Positions 27,694 through 37,085 of a stretch of DNA of 64,000 nt are shown here, one piece after another. A model generated the notes under the pieces. The model ran no database searches. It had not been told where the DNA came from and saw only the letters and a program-made list of their open reading frames with translations. Every line of letters begins with the position of its first letter. Positions within the stretch are counted from its first letter, which is position 1. The position numbers and the translations under genes were made by a program. This stretch comes from Treponema sp. (lineage in GTDB: Bacteria; Spirochaetota; Spirochaetia; Treponematales; Breznakiellaceae), in NCBI GenBank assembly GCA_009781475.1, contig WQYB01000007.1:1-64000 (forward strand). Reading direction: 5' to 3'.

Positions 27694-28713
27694 TCATCTT
27701 GTTACGTTAAAACCAAAATCACCGCAGCTCCAGTAAAGACTGTCCCCGGCTTTTCTTATATAGATGCGCAATATATAACTGCCGCTCTGAAATCTTGGAA
27801 TATTTACACGGTAAGTGTCTGCCAGCTGCGGGTAGGTTCTGCTGATTGTAGTTGTTGTATTTCCGGCTAACCTAATCCACTGATAACCGAATTCATATCC
27901 TTCATTTAAAACAAAATCAATTTCCGGTGTGTCATTAATTTTAATATGACTTACCCTTGGCAGATTTGTCCATGTTTTAACTGACTGAAAAAAAAGCATA
28001 TCAAGAAACGGCAGCGATTCAAATTCGCTAGAAGTTAGCGGAGGATCAAGTAATTGATGAGATCTGTTTAATGGAAGATGATCGTAAATAAAAATTGACG
28101 GGTCTGTAAAAAGATAATCGGTTCTGTACCTTGCATTAAAGGTTCGCCCTTCTATATAACCCGCGTTCCATGTAGAATCAATTAAAAAACGTTTACCGTT
28201 TATGGTTACTATATTCCAGGAATGATTTGAAACATTTACATCTTCTGTTCTGAATAAACTTCTCCCGAATCCGCGGGCGTATCCTTCCACTATTGTACAT
28301 TCAATTTCAAGTAAATCACAAAAATATTTTAATACTTGCGAATAACCTGCGCAAATACCGCTTCCGCGCCTTATAACATCATTAAAACTCTGTGAAGCAT
28401 GCCGCCCTGAAAAATATGACTGCGTATCGTAGCTTATATTTAAAGCTACCCAATCATGTAATTTTTTTACAAGATCAAAATCGCAGGTTGCGTTTTCTTT
28501 AATATATTGAACTAATTGTACGATAAACTCATCTGTATTATTTTGCCTAAGCGATGTTATTTCCCTCGGCAGCTGCCTAATCGCAGGGTCAGGAGTGTTC
28601 ATCTGGAAAGTAAACGTATTTTGACCATTAACTCCTGTAACTGTTACGTTAGTTTGAGCATAAATTAATGTGTAAAATAAAGTGAATAAAAGGACTAATA
28701 AAATTTTTTTCAT
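27694..28713 (-). CDS. Secreted transglutaminase-like protein
   Basis: The 339-residue protein has a cleavable signal peptide (MKKILLVLLFTLFYTLIYAQ) and a transglutaminase-like cysteine-peptidase core. The catalytic triad is visible: Cys121 in GSGICAGYSQ, His164 in NHSWN and Asp179 in LIDSTW. The C-terminal 130 residues look like an all-beta domain (EYGYQWIRL-type strands). Bacterial members of this fold are usually peptidases or amidases and not protein cross-linkers. The GAGG ribosome-binding site precedes ATG 28713. It lies 18 nt downstream of the caspase/FGE gene, so the two form an operon, and it converges with the M16 gene with no spacing. Confidence 0.88.
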   Translation of the reverse strand: MKKILLVLLFTLFYTLIYAQTNVTVTGVNGQNTFTFQMNTPDPAIRQLPREITSLRQNNTDEFIVQLVQYIKENATCDFDLVKKLHDWVALNISYDTQSYFSGRHASQSFNDVIRRGSGICAGYSQVLKYFCDLLEIECTIVEGYARGFGRSLFRTEDVNVSNHSWNIVTINGKRFLIDSTWNAGYIEGRTFNARYRTDYLFTDPSIFIYDHLPLNRSHQLLDPPLTSSEFESLPFLDMLFFQSVKTWTNLPRVSHIKINDTPEIDFVLNEGYEFGYQWIRLAGNTTTTISRTYPQLADTYRVNIPRFQSGSYILRIYIRKAGDSLYWSCGDFGFNVTR

Positions 28714-28731
28714 ATAAAACCTCGATTCATT

Positions 28732-30327
28732 TTATTCCGAACGTACAAGTCTGATACCTGCAATATTATTTCTTCCATCAGGGCTAAAAGGATATCCGTA
28801 ACTTCGAGATGCTGAACGTCTTTGATCAGCTACTGCCCAGACATCGCTTCCACGCATTACACGAAAAGTTCCGGTTGAAGCTCCAGTTGGATTTGTTTGA
28901 TCTATATTTGGGTAAGCTCCATAAAAGTCCCAGCACCATTCACGAGTGTTACCGTACATATCATATAAACCCCATGGGTTAGGTGCATAAGAACCAACCT
29001 GCTTTTTTCCCCCGCCAAAATTTGCCTGATTTGATAATAATCTGTCTCCTGTATAAAATGGTGTCTTTGTCCCTGCTCGGCAGGCATATTCCCATTCGGC
29101 TTCTGTAGGCAATCTGTATCCGTTTGCGTTTTTATTCCATGTAACTGTTCTGTTATTACCAACACCGTTTATTGTATAAGCAAGAGTAAGCCCGTCTCTT
29201 AAACTGCGTCTGTTACAATATTCTATAGCATCAATCCAGCTTACTTCAACAGCAAAATTAAAATTAAAACGATCAACTTCTGTTCCCATTATTTCACTAT
29301 ATTCGCTATGTGTTACCATGTATGTACTCATATAAAATGAACTTAATGAAACTTGTCTTTGAGGACCTTCGTCCGATATGCGTCCTTCTTCACTTTCAGG
29401 ACTACCCATAGTAAAAGTACCTTCCGGTATGCGGACAAAACCTTCAAATACAGGACGCACACCTAATGTTGATGCAGCGGAAGGTGTAACTTGTACTGAT
29501 GCAGCAGGACGGGAGCCAAGAAACGCTGTTCCAAAATATTGACTGTAAATTGCAGGTATTTGCTGTCTGTTGCTTGCCTGTGATACATCAGCACCCGTTA
29601 AGCGAAATATTTCATTAACGTCAATTTCAGGATTTTCAAGATTATGCAAAAGATGATAAGTAAAAAGACCGTTTCTGCCAGTGCCGTCTGAAGCAACAGA
29701 ACCTGCGCTTGTTGCATAAATAATTATGCTGTCTGCCGGCTGGTTTGATACTGCAATAAGACCGCGGGTTAAAGAGCGGCTCCAGCTAAAAGGATTATCA
29801 CGGCAAGCATCAAGGACTACGACATTTAAAATATTTCCGGCGCTGTTTAATTCATCCAGCATAACCTGGACATTGACAGCGCGCACTCTTAAAAAACTTT
29901 CGCTTTGTATATTTATATCAACAGGTAAAAGATAATTTTCTCCGTTGGATTGAACCCCATGACCTGCGTAAAATAAAAATCCGTATGTGTTTTTATTGGC
30001 ACTAAGTTTATTTTTAAATGAAACAATTGCATTTTCCATTTGATCAAGATTTCCGTTAAGTATTTTATCTACAGTAAAACCAAGTCTTTGTAATGCGGCA
30101 GTTATATCATTTGCGTCATTTAAAGGATTCCTTAATCCGGAAATTGCGGTATAATTCCCGTTACCTATAACAAGAGCATGTTTGATTACATTCGAATCAT
30201 CATATTGAGTAACATTTACTGTGCGCCTTCCCGAAGGATCGATATTTGTACTGTCAACTTGTCTATTACATGAAAATAATGCAAAGAAGATAACAAACAA
30301 ATATAAAAACTTTTTTAAAAACAACAT
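28732..30327 (-). CDS. Lipoprotein with caspase-like (C14) and FGE/SUMF1 domains
   Basis: The 531-residue protein has a lipoprotein signal with Cys20 (ALFSC). A caspase-like peptidase C14 domain spans about residues 48-272: ALVIGNGNYTAISGLRNPLNDA opens it, with the catalytic His123 in YAGHGVQ and Cys175 in LDACRDNPF. An FGE-sulfatase (SUMF1) domain spans about 297-531, with IPEGTFTMGSPESEEG, RLPTEAEWEYACRAG, NPWGLYDMYGNTREW and the ending IAGIRLVR. The usual RGGSW reads RGSDVW, and the sulfatase-activating cysteines are absent, so this domain is probably structural or ligand-binding. I start it at ATG 30327, where the signal peptide begins; the longer frame has no ribosome-binding site. The gene heads the operon with the transglutaminase-like gene. 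Confidence 0.9.
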   Translation of the reverse strand: MLFLKKFLYLFVIFFALFSCNRQVDSTNIDPSGRRTVNVTQYDDSNVIKHALVIGNGNYTAISGLRNPLNDANDITAALQRLGFTVDKILNGNLDQMENAIVSFKNKLSANKNTYGFLFYAGHGVQSNGENYLLPVDINIQSESFLRVRAVNVQVMLDELNSAGNILNVVVLDACRDNPFSWSRSLTRGLIAVSNQPADSIIIYATSAGSVASDGTGRNGLFTYHLLHNLENPEIDVNEIFRLTGADVSQASNRQQIPAIYSQYFGTAFLGSRPAASVQVTPSAASTLGVRPVFEGFVRIPEGTFTMGSPESEEGRISDEGPQRQVSLSSFYMSTYMVTHSEYSEIMGTEVDRFNFNFAVEVSWIDAIEYCNRRSLRDGLTLAYTINGVGNNRTVTWNKNANGYRLPTEAEWEYACRAGTKTPFYTGDRLLSNQANFGGGKKQVGSYAPNPWGLYDMYGNTREWCWDFYGAYPNIDQTNPTGASTGTFRVMRGSDVWAVADQRRSASRSYGYPFSPDGRNNIAGIRLVRSE

Positions 30328-30333
30328 TTTTAT

Positions 30334-30362
30334 AATATATTGCATGAACTTTTCTAAGTCAA
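30334..30362 (-). promoter_or_regulatory. Promoter predicting a leaderless mRNA for the caspase/FGE operon
   Basis: On the reverse strand, TTGACT (30362-30357) is followed by exactly 17 nt and TATATT (30339-30334). Six nt then precede the ATG at 30327. Both boxes match five of six consensus bases, and no Shine-Dalgarno sequence is present. Confidence 0.65.
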
Positions 30363-30393
30363 TATAGGAAGTTAAAGTAAAGGTTTGGCTCCC

Positions 30394-30422
30394 TTGTCCC
30401 AAACCTCATTTCAAGGTAAAAT
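30394..30422 (+). promoter_or_regulatory. Candidate dnaE promoter with near-leaderless geometry
   Basis: TTGTCC at 30394-30399, a 17 nt spacer and TAAAAT at 30417-30422 precede the dnaE ATG (30431) by 8 nt. The -35 box matches four of six bases. No Shine-Dalgarno sequence at useful spacing is present (AAGG at 30413-30416 is 14 nt away). Confidence 0.5.
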
Positions 30423-30430
30423 TCAAAAAT

Positions 30431-33400
30431 ATGGCAAATTTTGTCCATCTTCATGTACATTCTGACTATTCACTTGCAGACGCAGCAGTTTCCATTGAAT
30501 CTTTGGTTAAAAAAGCCGGAGAACTGGGTATGTCCCACCTTGCCCTGACTGATCACGGAAATTTATTCGGAGCGATGGAGTTTATTCAAGCGTGTAAAAA
30601 ATTTGATAACAAGGTAAAACCGATTATAGGCTGCGAAGTTTATGTTTCTCCCGGTTCCCGTTTTGATAAAAGCGGAATGGAACACGAAAATAAATATTAT
30701 CATTTAATTCTTTTATCGGTAAACAGAAAGGGTTATCAAAATCTTGTAAAACTGTGTTCGTATGCATATACCGAAGGTTTTTATTATCGCCCTCGTATAG
30801 ATGAAGAATTATTATCAAAATATCACGAAGGAATAATTGCGTTTTCCGCATGTATTTCAGGCGAAATACCGCGCCTTATAATGAACGGCAAGATGGAAGA
30901 TGCGGTTAAAAAAGCTCTTTTTTACCGTGATCTTTTCGGAAAAGATGAAAAAGGCGAACCTAACTTTTATCTGGAAATACAGGATCATGGCATTACATCC
31001 GAATGGCTGCGTGAAAGTGATTTATCTCAAAAAGAGATAAACGAAAAAATTATAGAAATTTCCGCCAAAACCGGCATACCTTTAGTTGCAACTAACGATG
31101 TTCATTATCTTGAAAAAGATGATTATATTGCGCATGATATCCTGCTTTGTATTGGAACTGCAAAAGTACGTACCGAAGAAAAGCGTAAAAAATATTTCGG
31201 CGATCAGTTTTATTTTAAATCAGCAGATGAAATGGTTTTACTTTTTAAGGATTATCCGCAAGCTGTTGAAAACACCGTAAAAATTGCAAATCGCTGTAAT
31301 ACAGATGTTCCGAATATCGAAGTAAAAGAACTGCCGCAGTATCTTCCCGATTTTGAAATCCCGCAAGGGTTTAATAATACCGATGATTATCTGCGCCACC
31401 TTGCAAATGAAGGGCTTAAAAAACGTTACCAAAAAGAAATGGAAAGTGATACTGAAGCATGGAAAGATATAAAAAAGAGATCAGATTTTGAACTTGATAT
31501 ATTAATCAGTATGGGTTTTACAGGTTATTTTTTAATTGTTTGGGATTTTATAAAATATGCAAGAGAACATGAAATCCCTGTAGGACCCGGTAGGGGTTCT
31601 GGAGCGGGTTCCATAGTTGCGTACTCTCTTCGCATAACGGATATTGATCCTATAAAATACGGTCTTTTATTTGAAAGATTTTTAAATCCCGAACGTATAT
31701 CAATGCCTGATTTTGATATTGACTTTGCAAATTACGGCAGAAATGATGTAAAAAATTATGTCACAGAAAAATACGGTAAAGAAAGAGTAGGGCAGATAAT
31801 CACATTTGGAACTTTAGGAGCAAAACAGGTAATAAAAGATGTTGCAAGAACTTTAGGAATTTCAATTCCTGAATCTGATATGATAACAAAACTTATTCAA
31901 AGAACTCCGGGTATGACGCTGGAAGGAGCGTTTAAAAACGAACCGCGTCTTAAAGAACTTGAAAATGATCTGCGTTATACAGAATTATTCGCGCTTGCGC
32001 GTAAACTGGAAGGACTTAACCGCCATTCATCGATTCATGCTGCAGGAGTTGTAATAGGGAAGTATCCTTTAATAGATTTAATTCCGCTTTATCAGGAAAG
32101 AGAAGATTCAAAAACAGGAAAACTGGGCGGTATTGCGACTCAGTACAGTATGGATTATCTGGAATCATGCGGTATTTTAAAAATGGATTTTTTAGGTCTT
32201 AAAACACTTGATGTTATAAAACACACGGAAGAATTAATACGCCAGCGCGGCGGAAAGTATAAAGATTTTTGTGTTAAAGATCAAAATGAAAATGATAAAA
32301 AAACTTTTAAAATGTTAGGCGAAGGAAACAGTTTCGGAGTATTCCAGTTTGAATCAGACGGTATGCAGGATATTCTAAAGCAAACAAAGCCGAATACCAT
32401 AGAAGATTTAATCGCATTAAATGCCATGTACCGCCCGGGACCCATGCAGAATATTCCGCGTTTTGTCGATTCCAAAAACGGAAAGCAGCAGATAACATAT
32501 CCAGATCCAAGCCTGGAAGGAATTCTTAAAGAAACATACGGAGTTATTGTTTACCAGGAACAGGTAATGCAGGTTGCAAGGATTATTGCAGGTTATAGCA
32601 TGGGTAAAGCAGATATTTTGCGCCGTGCAATGGGAAAAAAGAAAAAAGAAATCCTTGATGAAGAAAAAATACCATTTTTGGAAGGAGCTGCAAAACAGGG
32701 ATTTTCACAGGCAAAGGCAAGCACAATTTATGATATGCTGGTTCCATTCGCCGGATATGGTTTTAATAAAAGTCATGCCGCAGCGTATTCTGTAATCGCA
32801 TATCATACAGCATACCTAAAAGCCAATTTTCCTGCTGAGTTTATGGCAGCTAACCTTACAAACGATATACACAGCGCCGACAAAGACAGGCTTTCCAATT
32901 GTATAGACGAAGCAAGAAGGATGGGGATTCCTGTTGACCCGCCTGATGTAAACAGGTCTGACAGGCTTTTTACCGTTGTAGACGGAAGAATTGTATACGG
33001 GTTATTGGGAATTAAAGGGTTAGGTGAAGTTTCTGCTCAGGAAATTGTAAGAGGAAGACAGGAAGAGCCGTATAAAAGTTTTACAGATTTTTTAGACAAA
33101 GTTGATATTAAAACTGCCGGTAAAAAAGTTATAGAGCTTTTGGTGCAGACAGGAGCCTTTGATCAATTCAATGTAACGCGGGAAACCCTGGAAGGCAACT
33201 TGGAAAGAGCAGTTGAATATGCTTTAAGAAAAAAAGAAGATCAGCAGTTTGGGCAAACAAGCCTTTTTGATGATTCAAATGAAACACAAATGCCTGATTA
33301 TAAATTTGAAGAGTTTGCGCCTATTAGCCGCACTGACAGATTAAATTTGGAAAAGCAGCTTATAGGTTTTTATTTTTCAGGGCATCCGATGGATGAATAT

Positions 33401-34417
33401 AAACAAATATGGCAGGATGTTGTAAATGTAAATCTTTCGCAGATAGAAAATTTAAAACCCGGAAACTGTGTTCTTGTTGGTATTATAAAAAATATTAAAT
33501 CTGTAACTACTGCAAAGGGAACCAAAATGGCTTTTGCAGTGCTTGCAGATTATAACGGAGAAATCGAAGTTACTTTTTTTTCAGGTCCCTGGGAAAGAAT
33601 GATGAACCTGATAAAACCTGACACTGTTTCGATATTAAAAGGCAAAATTGATTATCAAAAAGATAAAGACAAGTACAGTTTTATAGCGGAAAATATTGTA
33701 AACAGGTTTGAAGTAGATGCGGTTGTTAAAGAAGTTAAAGAACTGGAAGAAAAAAATAAAATACATAAAACTACATGGGATTACATGGCAGATTTAAAAA
33801 GTTCATATATACAAAATGCAAAAAAAGGCAGTTATACTATTATAGGTTATTTAAAATCGCTGCGTGATTTTAAAGATAAAAACGGCAATGACATGGCTTT
33901 CGGTACTTTACAGGATTTTGAAGGTGAAATTGATCTTGTGTTTTTCTCAAAAGTTTACGCAGAATGCCGACATCTTTTAAATTTGGATGAAATTACTGCG
34001 TTTAAAGGAAGTATAGACCCAGAAAATGAACGTAACCCTGAAAAAATAAGTTTTAAAGTTACAAGTATGGCGGATTTTCCGCAATTAAATAGAAGCGCTG
34101 CGCGTAAAGAAGCGGCAGGAGAAACTCCGGAAAAACCGGAAATTGTTAAAATTACAGAAAAAAAACCGGATGAAGTTCATATTAAATTAAAAGACGGAGC
34201 GTCAGATAATAATATTGAGTTAAATAAATTACGTGATTTTTTGGCGGAAAATTCCGGATCTCATACTGTTTTTATTCATATTCCTGTTGATGACGAAGAA
34301 AATCCTGTAAAAATTATCAGGGCAAGCTGCGGTTTGGATATTACATCAGAAAATTATGAAAATATAATCGATGATTTAAAAAATATTAATTGTGTAGCGG
34401 ATGTTTGGAGGAAATAA
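30431..34417 (+). CDS. dnaE: DNA polymerase III alpha subunit (DnaE) with two tandem OB folds
   Basis: DnaE is the replicative polymerase catalytic subunit. The 1328-residue protein starts with a PHP domain (FVHLHVHSDYSLADAA). The palm aspartates are in PDFDIDFANYG near residue 427. The fingers/thumb hold GPGRGSGAGS near 386 and RPGPMQNIPRFVDSKNG near 672, and a helix-hairpin-helix lies near 860 (YGLLGIKGLGEVSAQEI). Two similar OB-fold segments then follow: NCVLVGIIKNIKSVTTAKG near 1013 and GSYTIIGYLKSLRDFKDKNG near 1132, each ending in an EIxxxFFS strand. The protein is about 160 residues longer than E. coli DnaE, much of it from the second OB copy. The stop overlaps the yggT ATG. Confidence 0.96.
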   Translation: MANFVHLHVHSDYSLADAAVSIESLVKKAGELGMSHLALTDHGNLFGAMEFIQACKKFDNKVKPIIGCEVYVSPGSRFDKSGMEHENKYYHLILLSVNRKGYQNLVKLCSYAYTEGFYYRPRIDEELLSKYHEGIIAFSACISGEIPRLIMNGKMEDAVKKALFYRDLFGKDEKGEPNFYLEIQDHGITSEWLRESDLSQKEINEKIIEISAKTGIPLVATNDVHYLEKDDYIAHDILLCIGTAKVRTEEKRKKYFGDQFYFKSADEMVLLFKDYPQAVENTVKIANRCNTDVPNIEVKELPQYLPDFEIPQGFNNTDDYLRHLANEGLKKRYQKEMESDTEAWKDIKKRSDFELDILISMGFTGYFLIVWDFIKYAREHEIPVGPGRGSGAGSIVAYSLRITDIDPIKYGLLFERFLNPERISMPDFDIDFANYGRNDVKNYVTEKYGKERVGQIITFGTLGAKQVIKDVARTLGISIPESDMITKLIQRTPGMTLEGAFKNEPRLKELENDLRYTELFALARKLEGLNRHSSIHAAGVVIGKYPLIDLIPLYQEREDSKTGKLGGIATQYSMDYLESCGILKMDFLGLKTLDVIKHTEELIRQRGGKYKDFCVKDQNENDKKTFKMLGEGNSFGVFQFESDGMQDILKQTKPNTIEDLIALNAMYRPGPMQNIPRFVDSKNGKQQITYPDPSLEGILKETYGVIVYQEQVMQVARIIAGYSMGKADILRRAMGKKKKEILDEEKIPFLEGAAKQGFSQAKASTIYDMLVPFAGYGFNKSHAAAYSVIAYHTAYLKANFPAEFMAANLTNDIHSADKDRLSNCIDEARRMGIPVDPPDVNRSDRLFTVVDGRIVYGLLGIKGLGEVSAQEIVRGRQEEPYKSFTDFLDKVDIKTAGKKVIELLVQTGAFDQFNVTRETLEGNLERAVEYALRKKEDQQFGQTSLFDDSNETQMPDYKFEEFAPISRTDRLNLEKQLIGFYFSGHPMDEYKQIWQDVVNVNLSQIENLKPGNCVLVGIIKNIKSVTTAKGTKMAFAVLADYNGEIEVTFFSGPWERMMNLIKPDTVSILKGKIDYQKDKDKYSFIAENIVNRFEVDAVVKEVKELEEKNKIHKTTWDYMADLKSSYIQNAKKGSYTIIGYLKSLRDFKDKNGNDMAFGTLQDFEGEIDLVFFSKVYAECRHLLNLDEITAFKGSIDPENERNPEKISFKVTSMADFPQLNRSAARKEAAGETPEKPEIVKITEKKPDEVHIKLKDGASDNNIELNKLRDFLAENSGSHTVFIHIPVDDEENPVKIIRASCGLDITSENYENIIDDLKNINCVADVWRK

Positions 34418-34998
34418 TGAGTTTAATATTTCAATCTATTGCAATTGTCATTGGAATTTATTCTTTATTGATATTTATCAGTATTATATTTTCCTGGTTT
34501 AGAGGTTTTGTAAGCGGCGCTCCTGTAACCATAATTAATAAAATAACAGATCCATACCTTAACTGGTGGAGACGTTATCTGAATTTAAGAGTAGGTGTAA
34601 TTGATTTTTCTGTTATTGTGGCAATCATGTTTCTTTATCTATTGCAAAATATATTTTTTATGCTTGCAATACCCGAAAGTTTAACTTTAGGCAATGTTTT
34701 AAATATCTTATTATATTCGATATGGTCAGTTATTCAATTTATTGTAATTTTTTGCCTTATTGTAATTATTCTTAGAGCAATTGCTTTTTTTACAAATCGT
34801 AATATTTATAGCCCCTTTTGGAGGATAATAGATTCAATATCAGGACCCATATTATACCGTTTTAATAGATTGTTTTTTGGAAAAAGAATAGGAAATTACA
34901 TGCAAGGTTTAATTTTATCGGTTTTATTATTAATTGCTGTATTGATTGGCGGAAGGTTTATTGTTAGAATACTTGCCGGTTTTCTTTCTGGTTTATAA
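34417..34998 (+). CDS. YggT family membrane protein
   Basis: The 193-residue protein has two YggT-like halves, each with two hydrophobic segments flanking SWFRG/DPYLNWWRRYLNLR (near residues 22-60) and INRNIYSPFWRIIDSISGPILYRFNRL-type sequence (near 127-155, quoted in part). YggT proteins have roles in membrane or osmotic functions and are often near division genes, but no activity is proven. The ATG at 34417 shares its A with the dnaE stop and has GGAGG at 34407-34411, so translation is coupled. I do not use the in-frame upstream codon at 34390, inside dnaE. Confidence 0.85.
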   Translation: MSLIFQSIAIVIGIYSLLIFISIIFSWFRGFVSGAPVTIINKITDPYLNWWRRYLNLRVGVIDFSVIVAIMFLYLLQNIFFMLAIPESLTLGNVLNILLYSIWSVIQFIVIFCLIVIILRAIAFFTNRNIYSPFWRIIDSISGPILYRFNRLFFGKRIGNYMQGLILSVLLLIAVLIGGRFIVRILAGFLSGL

Positions 34999-35003
34999 AT
35001 AAA

Positions 35004-37079
35004 ATGTTTTTACGTAATATAACGGAGCCGATTAAGGCAGTCAGCGGAATTAAAGCAGCGTCTGTACAAAATCTTTCAAAACTTGGAATAAACACAGTTT
35101 CAGATATTATTGTACATTATCCTCGTGATTGGGAAAATAGAAAAGTTCTTGTTCCTTTAAAGGATTTTCAAAATAATATTGTTTGTACAATAGTTACAGT
35201 TATTGACAGAACATTTATGGGGTACGGAAATACAAAAGCCATGAAGCTATTTATAGAAGATGAATCTGCTAGAGCTGTATTATTGTGTTTTAACTTAAAA
35301 AGACGAAGTTATATGGAAAAACAATTTGAGGTTGGAACAAAACACATGATTTGGGGGAAATTTAAATATATAAAAGGAGAAATACAATCGAGCTCTTTTA
35401 ATTACGGATCACCTTTATCAAATAAAAACTTTGGAAAGATATTACCTGTTTATCCGCTTACTGCAGGATTAAATCAAAATGATTTTCGGAAATTTACGGA
35501 TATATTTTTAAAAAAATATATTAACAGCGTTGAAGACGAACTGCCTGCCGGTATTATTGAAAAATATGATCTATTGCAGAAAAAAGATGCAATAAATGAA
35601 ATTCATTATCCGTCATCAATGGATTTGCTTGAAAAAGCAAAAAAAACCATTATATATGAAGAGCTTTTTTATCTTGAAGTAATGATCGCCAGACGGACAA
35701 TAGAAAGAAAAAAAAATGTAAAAAATATCTTAAATGTAAATGATAAAATAAATATTTCTCTTACGCCGCTGCAGCAGCATCTTTTAAAAAGGCTTCCTTT
35801 TCAATTAACAAAAGGACAGATGGACGCAGTTTTGGAAATTAATCAGGATATGTCATCAAATATTCCAATGGCTCGCCTTTTACAGGGAGATGTCGGCTCA
35901 GGTAAAACACTGGTTTCATTCATGGCTGCCTTAAAAGCGGTAGAAGAAAAAGGACAAGCTGCGATTATGGCTCCGACAGAATTACTTGCAAGGCAGCATG
36001 CAGAAAATGCGGCTAAACTGCTGGAACCTATGGGAATTAGAATTGCTTTTCTTACAGGAAATGTAAAATCGGCAGGCAGAAAAGAACTTTTGAAAAATTT
36101 AAAAAACGCAATGGTAGATATAGTTATTGGAACCCACGCTCTTTTTTCAAAAGATGTAGAATACAAAAATTTAAAACTTGTTATAATTGACGAACAGCAT
36201 CGTTTTGGCGTAACTCAGCGTTCTTTAATTATGTCAAAAGGAGATTCACCTGCACTTTTAATGATGAGTGCAACACCAATTCCGCGTTCATTGGCGCTGA
36301 CAATTTTTGGTGACATGGATGTATCTATTATTAAAGATAACCCGCCAGGAAGAAAACAAATTATAACTCATCTTGCAAAAGAATCAAATGAAAAAAAAGT
36401 TTATGATTTTGTACGAAAAGAAATAATAAAAGGAAGACAGGCGTATTTTGTTTACCCTCTGATAGCAGACGGGGAAGAAATAAAAGACGCGCAGTCGATG
36501 GCGCAGCGTCTTTCAAAAAAAATATTTCCGGACAGCAAAGTAGCTCTTATTCATTCTAAAATTCCTGATGAAGAAAAAAAACAGACAATGGATAATTTTA
36601 GAAAGGGTGATATTAATATTTTAGCGGCTACTAGCGTAGTAGAAGTTGGAGTTGATGTGCCGAATGCTACTTGTATGGTAATTGAACACGCCGAACGCTT
36701 TGGTTTATCTGCTCTCCATCAATTACGGGGACGTGTAGGAAGAGGGCAGGAGCAGTCATATTGCTTTTTGGTTTATTCCGATGAATATACAGAAGATGCA
36801 AAAAATCGCCTGCTTGTAATGCTTGAAAATTCAGACGGTTTTATTATTGCAGAAGAAGATTTAAAAATAAGAGGTCCGGGACAGATAACAGGTATAGAGC
36901 AATCAGGGTATCTTTCATTAGGACTTGCAAATCCGGTGCGTGATTTTGAAGAATTAAAAAAAGCCCGTGATGATGTTTTTTCGATTTTAGAAAATGATCC
37001 TGATCTTTTACTTGAAAACAACAGAATAATCGCAAGGGTTTTACAGGAAGCTCCGCCATTTAATGAAGTAACACTTTAA
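35004..37079 (+). CDS. recG: ATP-dependent DNA helicase RecG
   Basis: RecG reverses stalled replication forks and branch-migrates Holliday junctions. The 691-residue protein has the N-terminal wedge/OB domain. The SF2 motor motifs are LLQGDVGSGKTLV near residue 293 (Walker A), VIIDEQHRFGVTQR near 393 (DExH), MMSATPIPRSLALTIFGDMD near 419, and VEHAERFGLSALHQLRGRVGRG near 556 in part. The TRG-like QSYCFLVY/GPGQITG region follows. No ribosome-binding site is evident at ATG 35004, which lies 5 nt after the yggT stop, so coupling is likely. The gene converges on pcrA with 6 nt between stops. Confidence 0.95.
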   Translation: MFLRNITEPIKAVSGIKAASVQNLSKLGINTVSDIIVHYPRDWENRKVLVPLKDFQNNIVCTIVTVIDRTFMGYGNTKAMKLFIEDESARAVLLCFNLKRRSYMEKQFEVGTKHMIWGKFKYIKGEIQSSSFNYGSPLSNKNFGKILPVYPLTAGLNQNDFRKFTDIFLKKYINSVEDELPAGIIEKYDLLQKKDAINEIHYPSSMDLLEKAKKTIIYEELFYLEVMIARRTIERKKNVKNILNVNDKINISLTPLQQHLLKRLPFQLTKGQMDAVLEINQDMSSNIPMARLLQGDVGSGKTLVSFMAALKAVEEKGQAAIMAPTELLARQHAENAAKLLEPMGIRIAFLTGNVKSAGRKELLKNLKNAMVDIVIGTHALFSKDVEYKNLKLVIIDEQHRFGVTQRSLIMSKGDSPALLMMSATPIPRSLALTIFGDMDVSIIKDNPPGRKQIITHLAKESNEKKVYDFVRKEIIKGRQAYFVYPLIADGEEIKDAQSMAQRLSKKIFPDSKVALIHSKIPDEEKKQTMDNFRKGDINILAATSVVEVGVDVPNATCMVIEHAERFGLSALHQLRGRVGRGQEQSYCFLVYSDEYTEDAKNRLLVMLENSDGFIIAEEDLKIRGPGQITGIEQSGYLSLGLANPVRDFEELKKARDDVFSILENDPDLLLENNRIIARVLQEAPPFNEVTL

Positions 37080-37085
37080 AAAATC

